From Odoribacter sp. AF15-53 (GTDB taxonomy: Bacteria > Bacteroidota > Bacteroidia > Bacteroidales > Marinifilaceae): a DNA stretch of 64,000 bases. The stretch spans positions 1-64,000 of the forward strand of contig NZ_QUHC01000007.1 in the NCBI RefSeq assembly GCF_003479425.1. The letters run 5' to 3'. Numbering within the stretch: the first letter of the stretch is position 1; the number at the start of each line of letters is the position of its first letter. Both the position numbers and the translations under genes were made by a program. Below, in pieces: positions 26,901 through 35,389 of this stretch. Below the pieces are notes generated by a model. The model was given only the letters and a program-made list of their open reading frames with translations, was not told where the DNA came from and did not search any database.

Positions 26901-26986
26901 ATAGCGGTCCCGGTCATGTGTATACGATGACAACTTATGGTTATTCTATTCGTTGTGTGAAGGATGAAGTGATTTACGTAAGATAA
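23969..26986 (+). CDS. Large fimbrial tip-adhesin-like lipoprotein 2
   Basis: A 1005-residue paralogue of the 20585 gene. ATG 23969 is chosen because it matches the aligned start of the paralogue and directly precedes the signal peptide (MNKRIHIIFVSMVCLLASC, lipobox LASC); the in-frame TTG at 23939 lies inside the conserved leader. Fimbrillin-like N-terminal part as in its twin. The C-terminal module has EICPTGYHRPSDGYID, SVFFPGAGRRKN, AYYWTST and SIRCVKDEV. Residues after about 340 differ much more from the twin, including insertions. The next gene overlaps the stop by one base (TAATG), so translation is probably coupled. Likely an alternative or additional tip subunit. Confidence 0.75.
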   Translation: MNKRIHIIFVSMVCLLASCIEEPLKSEETDGATAYLLVRSGNLLSSTDSRDNEINTLRILAFSVTGRCVSNALYNATLNETIQHPIDEGNYDFVFLANEPDSYAIQNALNAVARYSDLGNIKYTESCFDSDVAIPMFQEVKDVNVLSTGGAQVGDGPIVNPLLLKLERLASRVDIVLEAEEDLTAYFTGVTFSGIPDGIKLMSADNSAFDRNITRKYTLTDDADYFSSATPNAEQQSRGIVWVRKITRFIMPFNNFTPVDNADKAFELTVDMVNRYSPSCKLKIATNGVDGASKDNYTLPFNSALLLTGVVKVPLELNVKITPWGEEQHNWQVGDRYLNVSEINVNITDYNAARITFSSNMPVVKVLPDVFVNNSLQTLETGKVFNDLILAAGETSTTRFAYTYDAVRGEGSGYMDILLDEYNMDIGTFLANQNGRHTIFGLVLSAEDENGGNQLQREIKVNTSQYGVRVVGNQWTGLAYVGTFHRENEVGERIISTQVPRLTNQGNAIGYWDVVVDDPYKSQIILSTTPSFDPYAGTDTPGEPEDYSVRPNEYKRVEVDNDGTKITGKGRIYFRVGWRGPNPNSGGAGQKLPRYATITVTFTQAGTAAGGWRPSYKIYLRQGEADDYIMKPETTIADGPLKDQSRNYARKFSAFNLTDPDMKNEDDSYSLLYAQTPKRQGVFVDYPTQAGAFYQWGLPKTDNSLTGYFRRAYHPAQPAATGYPSTGYWSQNYVSKIPMWASSGPGATTAYEYGYGSEFEICPTGYHRPSDGYIDQTAYNGKYSNFRWTSPQPPYSPTDIVYVDFEGLVITQVDYSGQIATSEWRHSLWKNPWAGESVSGTGTATVGKDTPNEKTVVRERTSPAYVENKDIYLLYGFYADGYYDRRPMKVQPSTTTANTRLAVSVNSPSVAYRGSVVYNPETDASVFFPGAGRRKNNDNGKLESPSGTAYYWTSTMAPTPPTGTGRDNQAAWSIELNYSGPGHVYTMTTYGYSIRCVKDEVIYVR

Positions 26987-28674
26987 TGAATGAAGGAATG
27001 AAACTGGTAAATAAATATATCTTTGGCTTGTTCGCGTTACTGGCTTTGCTATCGGCTTGTTCGATACGCGAGGATGTAACGAATGAACCTCCCACGGTTG
27101 CGGATACGAAAGTCCGGTTCGAGCTTTTCACGAAAGCCGGGACTTATGGGCTTCCTGTTTCTCGTGCCGGGGCGGAGGAGAGCACGGTTGATAGACAACC
27201 TTGGGTTCTTGTTTTTCAGGGAACGGGAGGGACGGCTAATTTCGTAGAGGCGGTTCGGGCAGAGCTATATAATAATAAAACGTATGTATACTTGGAAAAA
27301 CAGGCTGGTACTTGTCAACTATTGATATTGGCGAATCCTCCGAGTCAATTTTACGTGAATGGTACAGGATATGCTTACACGTCAGATAATTTTGCGAATG
27401 TATTGGGTGGTCGTGATCTTGAATACGCTTGTCAGAATTTACTCTCGGAAGCGTTGAGTAATCCGCGGAATACTGTTCCATACGTCGGACAAAAATTGCC
27501 AATGAGTGATTTGGTTAATGTCCCCAAGATAGATGTTAGTGTAACGATCCCCCAGATAAACTTGGAACGTGTTGTTGGGAAAATAATCGTGAGGAACACG
27601 GACCCCGATTTTATTCTGAAAGGAATTGCATCGGTGATGAACGCGCCCAAACAGGGAATGTTCTATAATTTGACTGGAATCCTGCAGCAAAATCTGGGTA
27701 CGGGGAATTTGGTCGAATACAGAGAGGGTGATGATATGTATGATGCTGATATCGTGAAGGCTGAAAATATCGTCGGGGGACAGGGTACGGATGCATCCCC
27801 GCTTTATCTATATGAATCGCATACACAAACGAATGATACGTATTTAATTATTCGGGGAACTTACAAGGGAGGAACTTATTTCTACAAGATGGCATTTGTT
27901 GATGATGATCTTAACGTGTTAAGTATTTTGCGAAACACCGAGTACGTGTTCACGATTACCTCCGTTCGGGGAGAAGGTTTCGCCACGGCGTTAGATGCCA
28001 TGGAATCTTTGGCATCGAATACCAACTTGGATTTCTCGGTTCTGGTGAGGGATGATTCGAGCTACGAGATGATGAGTAATAACGAGTACTATCTGGGTGT
28101 TTCAAACTCTCATTTCGAGGTGTACACTCTTGCGAATTCGAAAGATGTTTATACGGCATTTACTCTTATAACAGATTGTAAAACCGAATTCCCGGACCGA
28201 CATATGCTTATCACCTCGTCGGAAAGTGGTTTGGATATTATTTCTCCGGTTGGAGGAATCATTCCGGTTAACACCACGGCTCCTTGTAACGTGGAGATAA
28301 AGATGGCGGTGGGATTTACATCCGGGGAGATTGAGGTGTACCTTGGAAATTTGAGAAAGATTATAACTGTTACGAGGAAAGATCGGGTTGGATACAGGGG
28401 GACGACGATTACAGAGTTTATAGAGAATGGATATTATATTTCTGCCCACGTGGAGGATTATAATAATCATAAATGGCTACAACTGGCTCCAGGAGACGGG
28501 ATTGTCCGTAATGATCCGGATTTTATATACGTGGATGACGGGAAGATTACCTTGAACGTCGGGAGGGGTTCGTCAAGTGTGAGGAGTGGAACGATATATG
28601 TTTCGGCGAGGAAAGACAACAACACCCAAAGGATAAAAGTTCATATAAGTCAAACGGAGGTACCACCGAGTTAG
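26986..28674 (+). CDS. Minor fimbrillin-like lipoprotein
   Basis: A 562-residue lipoprotein with signal peptide ending LLSACS (lipobox about residues 22-25). The N-terminal part (VRFELFTKAG, PWVLVFQGTGG, INLERVVGKIIVR) has the fimbrillin-family look. The last 120 residues, with YYISAHVEDYNNHKWLQLAPGDG and SSVRSGTIYVSARKDNNTQ, resemble an Ig-like BACON domain. It overlaps the upstream stop as TAATG; a second ATG at 26998 is a possible alternative start. Context makes it a minor structural or accessory subunit of the same fimbria. No closer assignment is justified. Confidence 0.65.
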   Translation: MNEGMKLVNKYIFGLFALLALLSACSIREDVTNEPPTVADTKVRFELFTKAGTYGLPVSRAGAEESTVDRQPWVLVFQGTGGTANFVEAVRAELYNNKTYVYLEKQAGTCQLLILANPPSQFYVNGTGYAYTSDNFANVLGGRDLEYACQNLLSEALSNPRNTVPYVGQKLPMSDLVNVPKIDVSVTIPQINLERVVGKIIVRNTDPDFILKGIASVMNAPKQGMFYNLTGILQQNLGTGNLVEYREGDDMYDADIVKAENIVGGQGTDASPLYLYESHTQTNDTYLIIRGTYKGGTYFYKMAFVDDDLNVLSILRNTEYVFTITSVRGEGFATALDAMESLASNTNLDFSVLVRDDSSYEMMSNNEYYLGVSNSHFEVYTLANSKDVYTAFTLITDCKTEFPDRHMLITSSESGLDIISPVGGIIPVNTTAPCNVEIKMAVGFTSGEIEVYLGNLRKIITVTRKDRVGYRGTTITEFIENGYYISAHVEDYNNHKWLQLAPGDGIVRNDPDFIYVDDGKITLNVGRGSSSVRSGTIYVSARKDNNTQRIKVHISQTEVPPS

Positions 28675-28707
28675 GTCTTGATATAGATTAATGATAAAAA
28701 GAGAATA

Positions 28708-29283
28708 ATGAAAAAGATACAACTAATACTTATTGTTTTGCTGGCTTGCTGCGTGCTACCGAAAGTTCAAGCACAGAAAATCGGGATAAAAAGCAACTTG
28801 CTATACGACGCGACCACGACCTTTAATCTCGGGTTAGAACTCGGGTTAGCCCGGAAATGGACACTGGATATACCGGTGAACTACAACCCGTGGAAATTTA
28901 GTGATGGTGCGCGCTTGCGGCATTGGGGCATTCAACCGGAAATCCGTTACTGGTTCTGCGAGCGATTCCGGCGTACGTTTGTCGGGTTGCACGGGCATTA
29001 CGCGGACTTCAATGTAGGAGGTTTCCCCGATTGGTCTTTTATCAGCAAGAATATGCAGGAGAATAGATACGAGGGGCATCTTTACGGGGCCGGAGTCTCG
29101 GTCGGTCACGCGTGGATTCTGAAAAAACGCTGGGGAATCGAGGCCACCGTCGGGTTCGGGTATGCTCGCATTGTCTATGACAAATATCCTTGTACGGAAT
29201 GTGGTTCCATGATCAAGTCAAGCAATAAAGACTATTTCGGACCCACGAAGGTTGGCATTTCATTAATCTACTTAATAAAATAA
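28708..29283 (+). CDS. DUF3575 outer-membrane protein of the fimbrial locus
   Basis: A 191-residue protein with signal peptide (cleavage after VQAQ, about residue 22) and the DUF3575 pattern: KIGIKSNLLYDATTTFNLGLE, then WTLDIPVNYNPW, WGIQPEIRYWFCE, GLHGHYADFNVGG. Alternating polar/hydrophobic strands suggest a small beta-barrel. DUF3575 genes are regular members of Bacteroidetes type V fimbrial loci, next to DUF3868. It is 33 bases after the fimbrillin-like gene and 3 bases before the DUF3868 gene, so co-expressed. Confidence 0.85.
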   Translation: MKKIQLILIVLLACCVLPKVQAQKIGIKSNLLYDATTTFNLGLELGLARKWTLDIPVNYNPWKFSDGARLRHWGIQPEIRYWFCERFRRTFVGLHGHYADFNVGGFPDWSFISKNMQENRYEGHLYGAGVSVGHAWILKKRWGIEATVGFGYARIVYDKYPCTECGSMIKSSNKDYFGPTKVGISLIYLIK

Positions 29284-29286
29284 AGC

Positions 29287-30810
29287 ATGAGAATGATGAC
29301 ACGATATATAACTTTAGCATGGGTAGTTCTTCTGTTGGGGACTTTAACTACCGTTGCCCAGTCAAAATCTTCCTATAACGGGACGATTGGCATTACCCCG
29401 GTTCGGGTGTTACAGGCCGGAGAAACGCTGCACGTGGAAATGGATTTTATCCTGGATCACGTAAAGGTCCGGTCGGCTGGGGCCGTGGATTTGATCCCGC
29501 GTCTGGTGTCGTCAACCGACACGCTGGAGCTTCCCCGCGTTTCTCTAAAAGGGCGTAACGAGTATGCAAATTACGAGCGTGTGCGATCCCTGATGAGTAG
29601 AGCCGAGGATGCCACCTATCTTGTTCCTTACCGCGTGGATAAAAGCGTTAGGACCGAGAGCCGGACGATCGAGTACAGGCACACGTTGCCTTACGAGTCG
29701 TGGATGGCTGGGGCTCGCTTGGAAGTTCAACGTGACGAGTGCGGTTGTGGCGAAATTGCGTGGATGGACGTGGTGAAAGTGGATACGGTGACTCTGGACG
29801 TGATTCCCGTTCCTTATCAGGTGATTCCTTACCTGGCATACGTGCAACCTGTTCCGGAACCCGTGAAAAACCGTGAGAAACAAGTGGAAATGTTCCTTGA
29901 TTTCGTGGTGAACCAGACAGTTATTCGTCCGGAATACATGAATAATCCCAGGGAGTTGGCAAAAATTCATGCCATGATCGACGAATTGCGTGTCGACAAG
30001 GATATCACGATCAAACGATTGAATATCATCGGTTACGCTTCACCGGAAGGTTCGCTGGCCAATAATAAACGTTTGTCCGAGGGACGGGCTTTAGCGCTGA
30101 AAAATTATCTGTCAAGTCGCTACACGTTTGCACCTTCTCTTTACCATATCGTTTTCGGTGGTGAGAACTGGGAAGGGTTGAGAAAAGCGTTGGTGAATCT
30201 GGATATAGAATACAAGAGTGAAGTCGAAGCCGTGATTAATTTCTATGACGGACAGGAGAGGAAAATCCGTTTGATGAGCTTGCGTGGCGGGGAGCCTTAC
30301 CGTTACTTGCTCCGGAATATCTACCCGACATTGCGTGTGGCTATTGGTAAGGCCGAGTATCAGGTGAAGAACTTCAACGTGGAAGAGGCTCGTGAGGTGA
30401 TCAAGATACGTCCGCAAAACTTGAGTCTAAATGAAATGTACTTGGTGGCGAACACCTACTCGAACGGATCGCAGGAGTTTATCGACGTGTTCGAGACGGC
30501 GGTACGATTGTTCCCGGAGGACGATGTGGCCCGACTCAACGCAGCGGCGGCAGCCCTTTCTCGTAGAGATACGATAACGGCGGAGCGTTACCTGGGACTG
30601 GTGAAACAGAAAGGATTGCCGGAGTACGCTAATGCGGCGGGAGTGTTGGCTCTTCTCAAGGGCGATTACGATACAGCCGCGCGATTCCTTCAAGCAGCCA
30701 TGAATGCCGGGCTCGAAGTAGCAGGTAAAAATATGGAAGAACTTGAAAAGAAAAGAATAAATGCTATTGAGATAAATTCAAGAGTGAATAATAAACAAAC
30801 CAATCAGTAA
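29287..30810 (+). CDS. DUF3868/OmpA-like fimbrial assembly protein
   Basis: A 507-residue exported protein (signal peptide ends VAQS near residue 25). The N-terminal DUF3868 region (about 35-190) includes IGITPVRVLQAGETL and the short cysteine pair CGCGEIAW. The middle (about 205-290) has an OmpA-C-like segment, LNIIGYASPEGSLANNK, which suggests peptidoglycan binding. The end is helical and repeats TPR-like patterns (YLVANTYSNGSQEFIDVFE, YANAAGVLALLKGDYDTA). Proteins of this kind occur in Bacteroidetes fimbrial operons, probably for assembly or anchoring in the envelope. Confidence 0.8.
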   Translation: MRMMTRYITLAWVVLLLGTLTTVAQSKSSYNGTIGITPVRVLQAGETLHVEMDFILDHVKVRSAGAVDLIPRLVSSTDTLELPRVSLKGRNEYANYERVRSLMSRAEDATYLVPYRVDKSVRTESRTIEYRHTLPYESWMAGARLEVQRDECGCGEIAWMDVVKVDTVTLDVIPVPYQVIPYLAYVQPVPEPVKNREKQVEMFLDFVVNQTVIRPEYMNNPRELAKIHAMIDELRVDKDITIKRLNIIGYASPEGSLANNKRLSEGRALALKNYLSSRYTFAPSLYHIVFGGENWEGLRKALVNLDIEYKSEVEAVINFYDGQERKIRLMSLRGGEPYRYLLRNIYPTLRVAIGKAEYQVKNFNVEEAREVIKIRPQNLSLNEMYLVANTYSNGSQEFIDVFETAVRLFPEDDVARLNAAAAALSRRDTITAERYLGLVKQKGLPEYANAAGVLALLKGDYDTAARFLQAAMNAGLEVAGKNMEELEKKRINAIEINSRVNNKQTNQ

Positions 30811-30828
30811 TAATTAAATTTTGTAACT

Positions 30829-32496
30829 ATGAAGAAGATGTATTTTTTAGCAGCGGCACTATTAGTCTTGTTGTTTGCTGCATGTAGTAAGGATCATGTT
30901 AATCTTGACGATGACGATGGTCTCGTGACAAGTTTGACCGGTGATGCTTGGGTGTCGATAAATGTTTCGAACAAATCGCAGGGAAGAGCGTTGCATGACC
31001 CGAATTATCAAATGGGAACTCCGGCTGAAACAACTGTGGGAGAAGTCCGGGCGATATTCTTTGATGAGAATGAAGCGGTGACGGAAGATAAAATATTGTC
31101 TACCGACGAGGCTGGCACTCCGGGGCAGGCAACAGGTAGTACGGGAAAAGCATTCCAGGTTCCGGCAAAATCCAAAAGTATTTTGATCATCACGAATCCT
31201 GTTGACAATTTGCCTGCAAAAGGATCTTTTGCTAACTTCACAGCCTTCAATAAGGCTATTAATGAGCTCGATGTTTCGAAGGTTTCTACTGCCAATAAGT
31301 TTATGATGACGAATGCCAAAGGTGGTTTGGAGCCTCATTATGAAGACCTGCGTCTCTATAATTCGGCCGAGAAAGCACAAGCGAAGCCTTTAGCGATTCG
31401 TGTAGACCGGGTTGTGGCAAAAGTGAGAGTATATTTGGAAGCTGAACAGTTGGCAGATCGTGCTGGTGATGCAATACCTAATGTTGGTAATGGTGCCACT
31501 ATCTATGATCCGGAGTGGACATTGAACGTGAGAAATAAATGGTATTTCCCCGTGTCGGAACGTGTTTATTCTTGGGTAGAAAATAAATATGGATGTGAGT
31601 CTCCTTTTGATCAATATGATCTTGGTTCTTACAGAATAGATCCCAATTATGACACTCAGATTGATCCGGAAGTGAATAAAGCAGGATATGATGCGCAATA
31701 TCATTATTTTTATGATGCGGATGCAGCGATTGCGAATAAAATTCCTTGGAAATCGGCAAAAGCTAATAACACGGCAGCGGAGTATTGTTTGGAGAATACC
31801 CAGACAGAGGAGCATAACGACTGGGCTTATACAACCCAAGTATTGTTTAAGGTTGTTTTCATGCCGAATGAATTGAAATTGCCTAATAGTGATGAGTATT
31901 ACGATAATGCGGCAGATAATGTAGATAATGGAGAACTAGCTTTTGGCGAGGATTGGATCATGCTTGACGGAGGTTACTACACGTGGGATTTGCTGATGAA
32001 GTATATCGAGGTTGAGATGGAAAGTAGATATTACGATCAGGATGCTGATGAAGTTAACACGCCTATCGCTAAAGCATTGAATGTTTATTTGAAAGCTATT
32101 GGTCTGGCGGAAGTAGATATTCCTGCGTTCGACGAACATGTTGATCCTGCTGATCAAATTGCGGGAGTTATGGATGATTTCGTTGCTCTAAAAGGTAATG
32201 TTAAGACTCACGGGGCAGACCGTCATGGTGTTGTAACTTACTACAAGGGTGGTGTGAACTATTATCCGATCATGATCAAGCATGATGATACGGAAGAGGT
32301 TGACAATGAATTTGGAGAATTCGGTGTTGTTCGTAATTCTGTTTACGATATAAGAATAACCAAGGTATTTAACCCGGGTTACCCGACAATTCCAGATCCG
32401 AATCCGAACATTCCGGATGAAACTGGAAACATCTACTTGGCTGTTAGAATTGATATCAATCCTTGGACTTGGTATTCTCAAGTTGAACAGTTATAA
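30829..32496 (+). CDS. Mfa1-family major fimbrial subunit
   Basis: A 555-residue lipoprotein precursor (lipobox LFAACS, cysteine near residue 19). The N-terminal domain has AWVSINVSNK, VGEVRAIFFDENEAVTED and AIRVDRVVAKVRVYLE, and the C-terminus ends in NIYLAVRIDINPWTWYSQ. This is the layout of Mfa1-type fimbrillins, in which a protease trims the N-terminus and the freed groove accepts a donor strand from the next subunit. It is 18 bases after DUF3868 and is followed by a hairpin before the anchor gene. Acidic, low in cysteine as expected for a polymerising pilin. Confidence 0.85.
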   Translation: MKKMYFLAAALLVLLFAACSKDHVNLDDDDGLVTSLTGDAWVSINVSNKSQGRALHDPNYQMGTPAETTVGEVRAIFFDENEAVTEDKILSTDEAGTPGQATGSTGKAFQVPAKSKSILIITNPVDNLPAKGSFANFTAFNKAINELDVSKVSTANKFMMTNAKGGLEPHYEDLRLYNSAEKAQAKPLAIRVDRVVAKVRVYLEAEQLADRAGDAIPNVGNGATIYDPEWTLNVRNKWYFPVSERVYSWVENKYGCESPFDQYDLGSYRIDPNYDTQIDPEVNKAGYDAQYHYFYDADAAIANKIPWKSAKANNTAAEYCLENTQTEEHNDWAYTTQVLFKVVFMPNELKLPNSDEYYDNAADNVDNGELAFGEDWIMLDGGYYTWDLLMKYIEVEMESRYYDQDADEVNTPIAKALNVYLKAIGLAEVDIPAFDEHVDPADQIAGVMDDFVALKGNVKTHGADRHGVVTYYKGGVNYYPIMIKHDDTEEVDNEFGEFGVVRNSVYDIRITKVFNPGYPTIPDPNPNIPDETGNIYLAVRIDINPWTWYSQVEQL

Positions 32497-32514
32497 TAAA
32501 TCTGATGACTTATT

Positions 32515-32557
32515 ATTTGTGGGGAGCAATCCCTGTTCCCCACAAATTTATTCCTTT
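32515..32557 (+). terminator. Terminator or attenuator between major subunit and anchor gene
   Basis: ATTTGTGGGGA (32515-32525) pairs perfectly with TCCCCACAAAT (32537-32547) around an 11-base loop, followed by TTATTCCTTTT. The T tract is interrupted, so read-through is plausible. It would make the major subunit more abundant than the downstream anchor. Confidence 0.7.
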
Positions 32558-32599
32558 TAAAATAGGGGGAAACACGTTGTTCATCATTAGTAAATTGAA

Positions 32600-33571
32600 A
32601 TGTCAAAAAAGAAAGATATGAAGCTCAGAAGTCATATAAATTTATTAATTCTCGGAATCCTTATGATTAGTTCAGGGATATTCCTGTCCTGCGATGCCTT
32701 CAATGAAGATTTGCCGGAATGTCGCTTGTTCGTCAAGTTCAAATATGACTACAACATGCAATCTGTTTGCTCTTTTCACGTGCAAGTAGATAAAGTGGAG
32801 CTTTACGTTTTTGACAAGGATGGTAAATTCCTTTTTCAACAAGCGGAGGAAGGGGAGCCATTGACAACGGGTAGCTATTTGATGAATTTGGAATTGCCTG
32901 TCGGTGAATACAAATTGATGGCTTGGGCCGGTGCTCACGATTCATACGATATTCCCGTCTTGACTCCGGGAGATCCGATCTCGGCCTTGGAATTAAAATT
33001 GAAACGGGAGATCTCTCTCGTTGTGGATAAAGAATTGGAACCACTATGGTACGGGGAAATCTTGGATGTTAATTTCACGGGAACAACGAATCAGGTGGAA
33101 ACAATCAATTTGATAAAAGATACGAATAAAGTGACATTCATTTTCCAGTTCCTTGCGGATGACGAACCGTTGAACTTGGAAGATTACAAGTACGAGATTA
33201 TAGAATCGAACGGGTACATGAATCATCAGAATCAATTGAAGGATGACGATGTGCTTAGCTATTATCCTTATTACAAGGAGCAAATGAGTACTTCGGCCGT
33301 GAGATTAGGATTGAACACGATGCGTTTGATGAATGATCGGCAAAATCGCTTTGTCGTGACAGAAAAATCAACGGGAAAGAAAGTATTTAATGTCAGTCTT
33401 TCCGATTATTTCGCCAAAACACAGGATCCTGGTAGTACTTGGGGGACGCAGGAATATTTTGACCGTCAGGATGCGTGGCATGTCGTTTTCTATCTTAACG
33501 CTTCATGGATAGCGGTAAGAATCGACATCAACGACTGGACGTGGCGTTCTCAGGAAGAGGGGGATGTGTAG
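32600..33571 (+). CDS. FimB/Mfa2-family fimbrial anchor subunit
   Basis: A 323-residue lipoprotein. The hydrophobic signal (LLILGILMISSGIFLSC) places the lipobox cysteine near residue 30; the second methionine (32618) could also be the start. The family pattern follows: CRLFVKFKYDYNMQ, VDKVELYVFDKDGKF, PVGEYKLMAWAG, and a terminal AVRIDINDWTWRSQ strand that matches the major subunit's end at 12 of 14 positions. Mfa2 proteins anchor the fimbria in the outer membrane and limit its length. Confidence 0.87.
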   Translation: MSKKKDMKLRSHINLLILGILMISSGIFLSCDAFNEDLPECRLFVKFKYDYNMQSVCSFHVQVDKVELYVFDKDGKFLFQQAEEGEPLTTGSYLMNLELPVGEYKLMAWAGAHDSYDIPVLTPGDPISALELKLKREISLVVDKELEPLWYGEILDVNFTGTTNQVETINLIKDTNKVTFIFQFLADDEPLNLEDYKYEIIESNGYMNHQNQLKDDDVLSYYPYYKEQMSTSAVRLGLNTMRLMNDRQNRFVVTEKSTGKKVFNVSLSDYFAKTQDPGSTWGTQEYFDRQDAWHVVFYLNASWIAVRIDINDWTWRSQEEGDV

Positions 33572-33598
33572 TCATTGTGTTTTGATCTTGTAAGGAAT

Positions 33599-33650
33599 AA
33601 GCGAGTAATAGAGTCCACGAGGGAGAATATTACCCGCTTTATTATTTTAT
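33599..33650. terminator. Probable shared terminator of the fimbrial locus and the DUF4153 gene
   Basis: AAGCGAGTAATA (33599-33610) pairs with TATTACCCGCTT (33628-33639) with one mismatch, followed by TATTATTTTATTT. It lies between the converging genes ending at 33571 and 33647. Confidence 0.6.
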
Positions 33651-35305
33651 TTGATCAGGATGAAGTCGATATTCACGTCATCCACCTTTTTTGTATCTTT
33701 ATTGTAGCGTAGGCTACTTAGTATGACCCGGATATCCCCGGTGTCAAAAAATGCAAGACGCTTTTTATTTTTTTCAAAGGCTTCTTCCATCAGGTTCGTG
33801 TCGAGAGGTATTTGTTGTTTAAACCATTCCATCACGTCGAATTCCACGAGGAGAGAGTCATTCTGGTAAATTCGTAATACCCCGCTGTCGTTCCAATATT
33901 CATAATGCATGGGGGTCTTTGTGTATTGGTATATTTTTCGGAGTATGCGGTAGTCCTGTATGTTTAAGGAGTCAATAGGATTAAAGCTGCAATAAATCGT
34001 GTTGTTATAGTATATTCCTTCTACTATTTTGTTTTGTTCGGCAGGAGTGAAGAGAGAGTCGAGCATGGCTTGCGAGTTCGAGAAGCCTAGTATTTCTTTC
34101 GTCAGACTGTCAGACTCTTGGTAACGATATATTTTTGCATGATTAACGTACGTGATACTGTGATACATCACACGTCCTTCAACGATTCTCAGGGAATCCT
34201 CTTTCGGGGAGAGTGTCATTAAACGCTTTTCGGCCGTTTTGAATCTCTTGACTTGCGAGTTTATACCTAAATCATCCGCCGAGAGGCCGGGAATGTACGT
34301 GAAAAGAGCTAGCGCCCCGATGGCGGCGATCGTTAATATCGTGTAATTCCGATTGTGGCGGGCGAAGAATAGCATGGTGGATAGGGTGATGAGTATGGCC
34401 GTCAGTACCAGATAGATGCGGGCTTCTGTCAGTCCGTATTCTGATACCCTGTAAACGATACTGATCCATAACATGACTAAAGCCGGTAGCGTCCACCAAC
34501 TGTAGTGACCGTAAAACCAGTTATATATTCTTTTTTGTAATAACGGTTGTATGCTTTTGCCGATAAGCAGAACGGTAATGAAACTGATACCCATGTACGA
34601 TAATCCTCCTTTGGGTAAGGACCAGAGTACGATTATTTTCACGAAATAGATATACAAGATGGCCGTGTAGATCAGTAGAGCCGGGGTGAGGATGTAGTTC
34701 ACGACGAGATCAACGAACCGGATAATCGCGTGTTCTCGTGTTCCCGTGATATTGAACGCGATAAATAGTAACGGGCATATAAATACAAAAGCAACCGTGG
34801 AAGAATACTCGGTGAAATAACGTTCGAGATCTCCCCAGATTTCGAAAATATACGTGATCGAGAAAAATATGGCTAGCGACAATAGCCAGGCAAGAGTGGC
34901 GATGAGTAGTGCGAATAGGACATCCCCGATATAGTTTATGACATTCCGGACGTAAGGTTCATCCCTGAAACATCCCCGGTGAAGGAATATCATCAGTTGA
35001 CTGATAATCAGAGCCACGTTGTACGAGGAATGCATCGGGGCCGGTTGCCACAACCAGAAGAGAGGTACGATGATGATGCTGGCGAAATAAATCCAGCGAT
35101 AAACTCTTTGATGTGTCCAATGGTTTATGGCATAGATCATGCAAAAACAGATGGGAAACGTCCACCCGAATTCGCGGATATCTGTTATTTTCGCGATATC
35201 CAACCAGATAATGATCCAGTAAAACATGGATACGACAATCTCCACCGGAGCTTGCGTGATAGCATTCTTTAGTTTTTCAGTGAAGTGATGTAATTTGAAA
35301 CGCAT
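33647..35305 (-). CDS. DUF4153 family membrane protein
   Basis: A 552-residue protein with about ten hydrophobic segments in the first 350 residues (for example VSMFYWIIIWLDIA, ALLIATLAWLLSLAIFF, TPALLIYTAILYIYFVK) and a soluble C-terminal part of about 200 residues containing DSLRIVEGRVMYHSITY and TKTPMHYEYWND. The KGGLSYMGISF segment after the sixth helix is typical of DUF4153. The function of this family is unknown. It may be co-transcribed with nothing: the next gene downstream converges on it, and the upstream gene on the same strand lies 84 bases away. Confidence 0.75.
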   Translation of the reverse strand: MRFKLHHFTEKLKNAITQAPVEIVVSMFYWIIIWLDIAKITDIREFGWTFPICFCMIYAINHWTHQRVYRWIYFASIIIVPLFWLWQPAPMHSSYNVALIISQLMIFLHRGCFRDEPYVRNVINYIGDVLFALLIATLAWLLSLAIFFSITYIFEIWGDLERYFTEYSSTVAFVFICPLLFIAFNITGTREHAIIRFVDLVVNYILTPALLIYTAILYIYFVKIIVLWSLPKGGLSYMGISFITVLLIGKSIQPLLQKRIYNWFYGHYSWWTLPALVMLWISIVYRVSEYGLTEARIYLVLTAILITLSTMLFFARHNRNYTILTIAAIGALALFTYIPGLSADDLGINSQVKRFKTAEKRLMTLSPKEDSLRIVEGRVMYHSITYVNHAKIYRYQESDSLTKEILGFSNSQAMLDSLFTPAEQNKIVEGIYYNNTIYCSFNPIDSLNIQDYRILRKIYQYTKTPMHYEYWNDSGVLRIYQNDSLLVEFDVMEWFKQQIPLDTNLMEEAFEKNKKRLAFFDTGDIRVILSSLRYNKDTKKVDDVNIDFILIK

Positions 35306-35389
35306 GATTTTCTTATTTTAATGATAACAAATATAAAATAAAATTCATGTAATTTCAATATAGCGTATGCGTTTCAAGTAAATCCCCTT

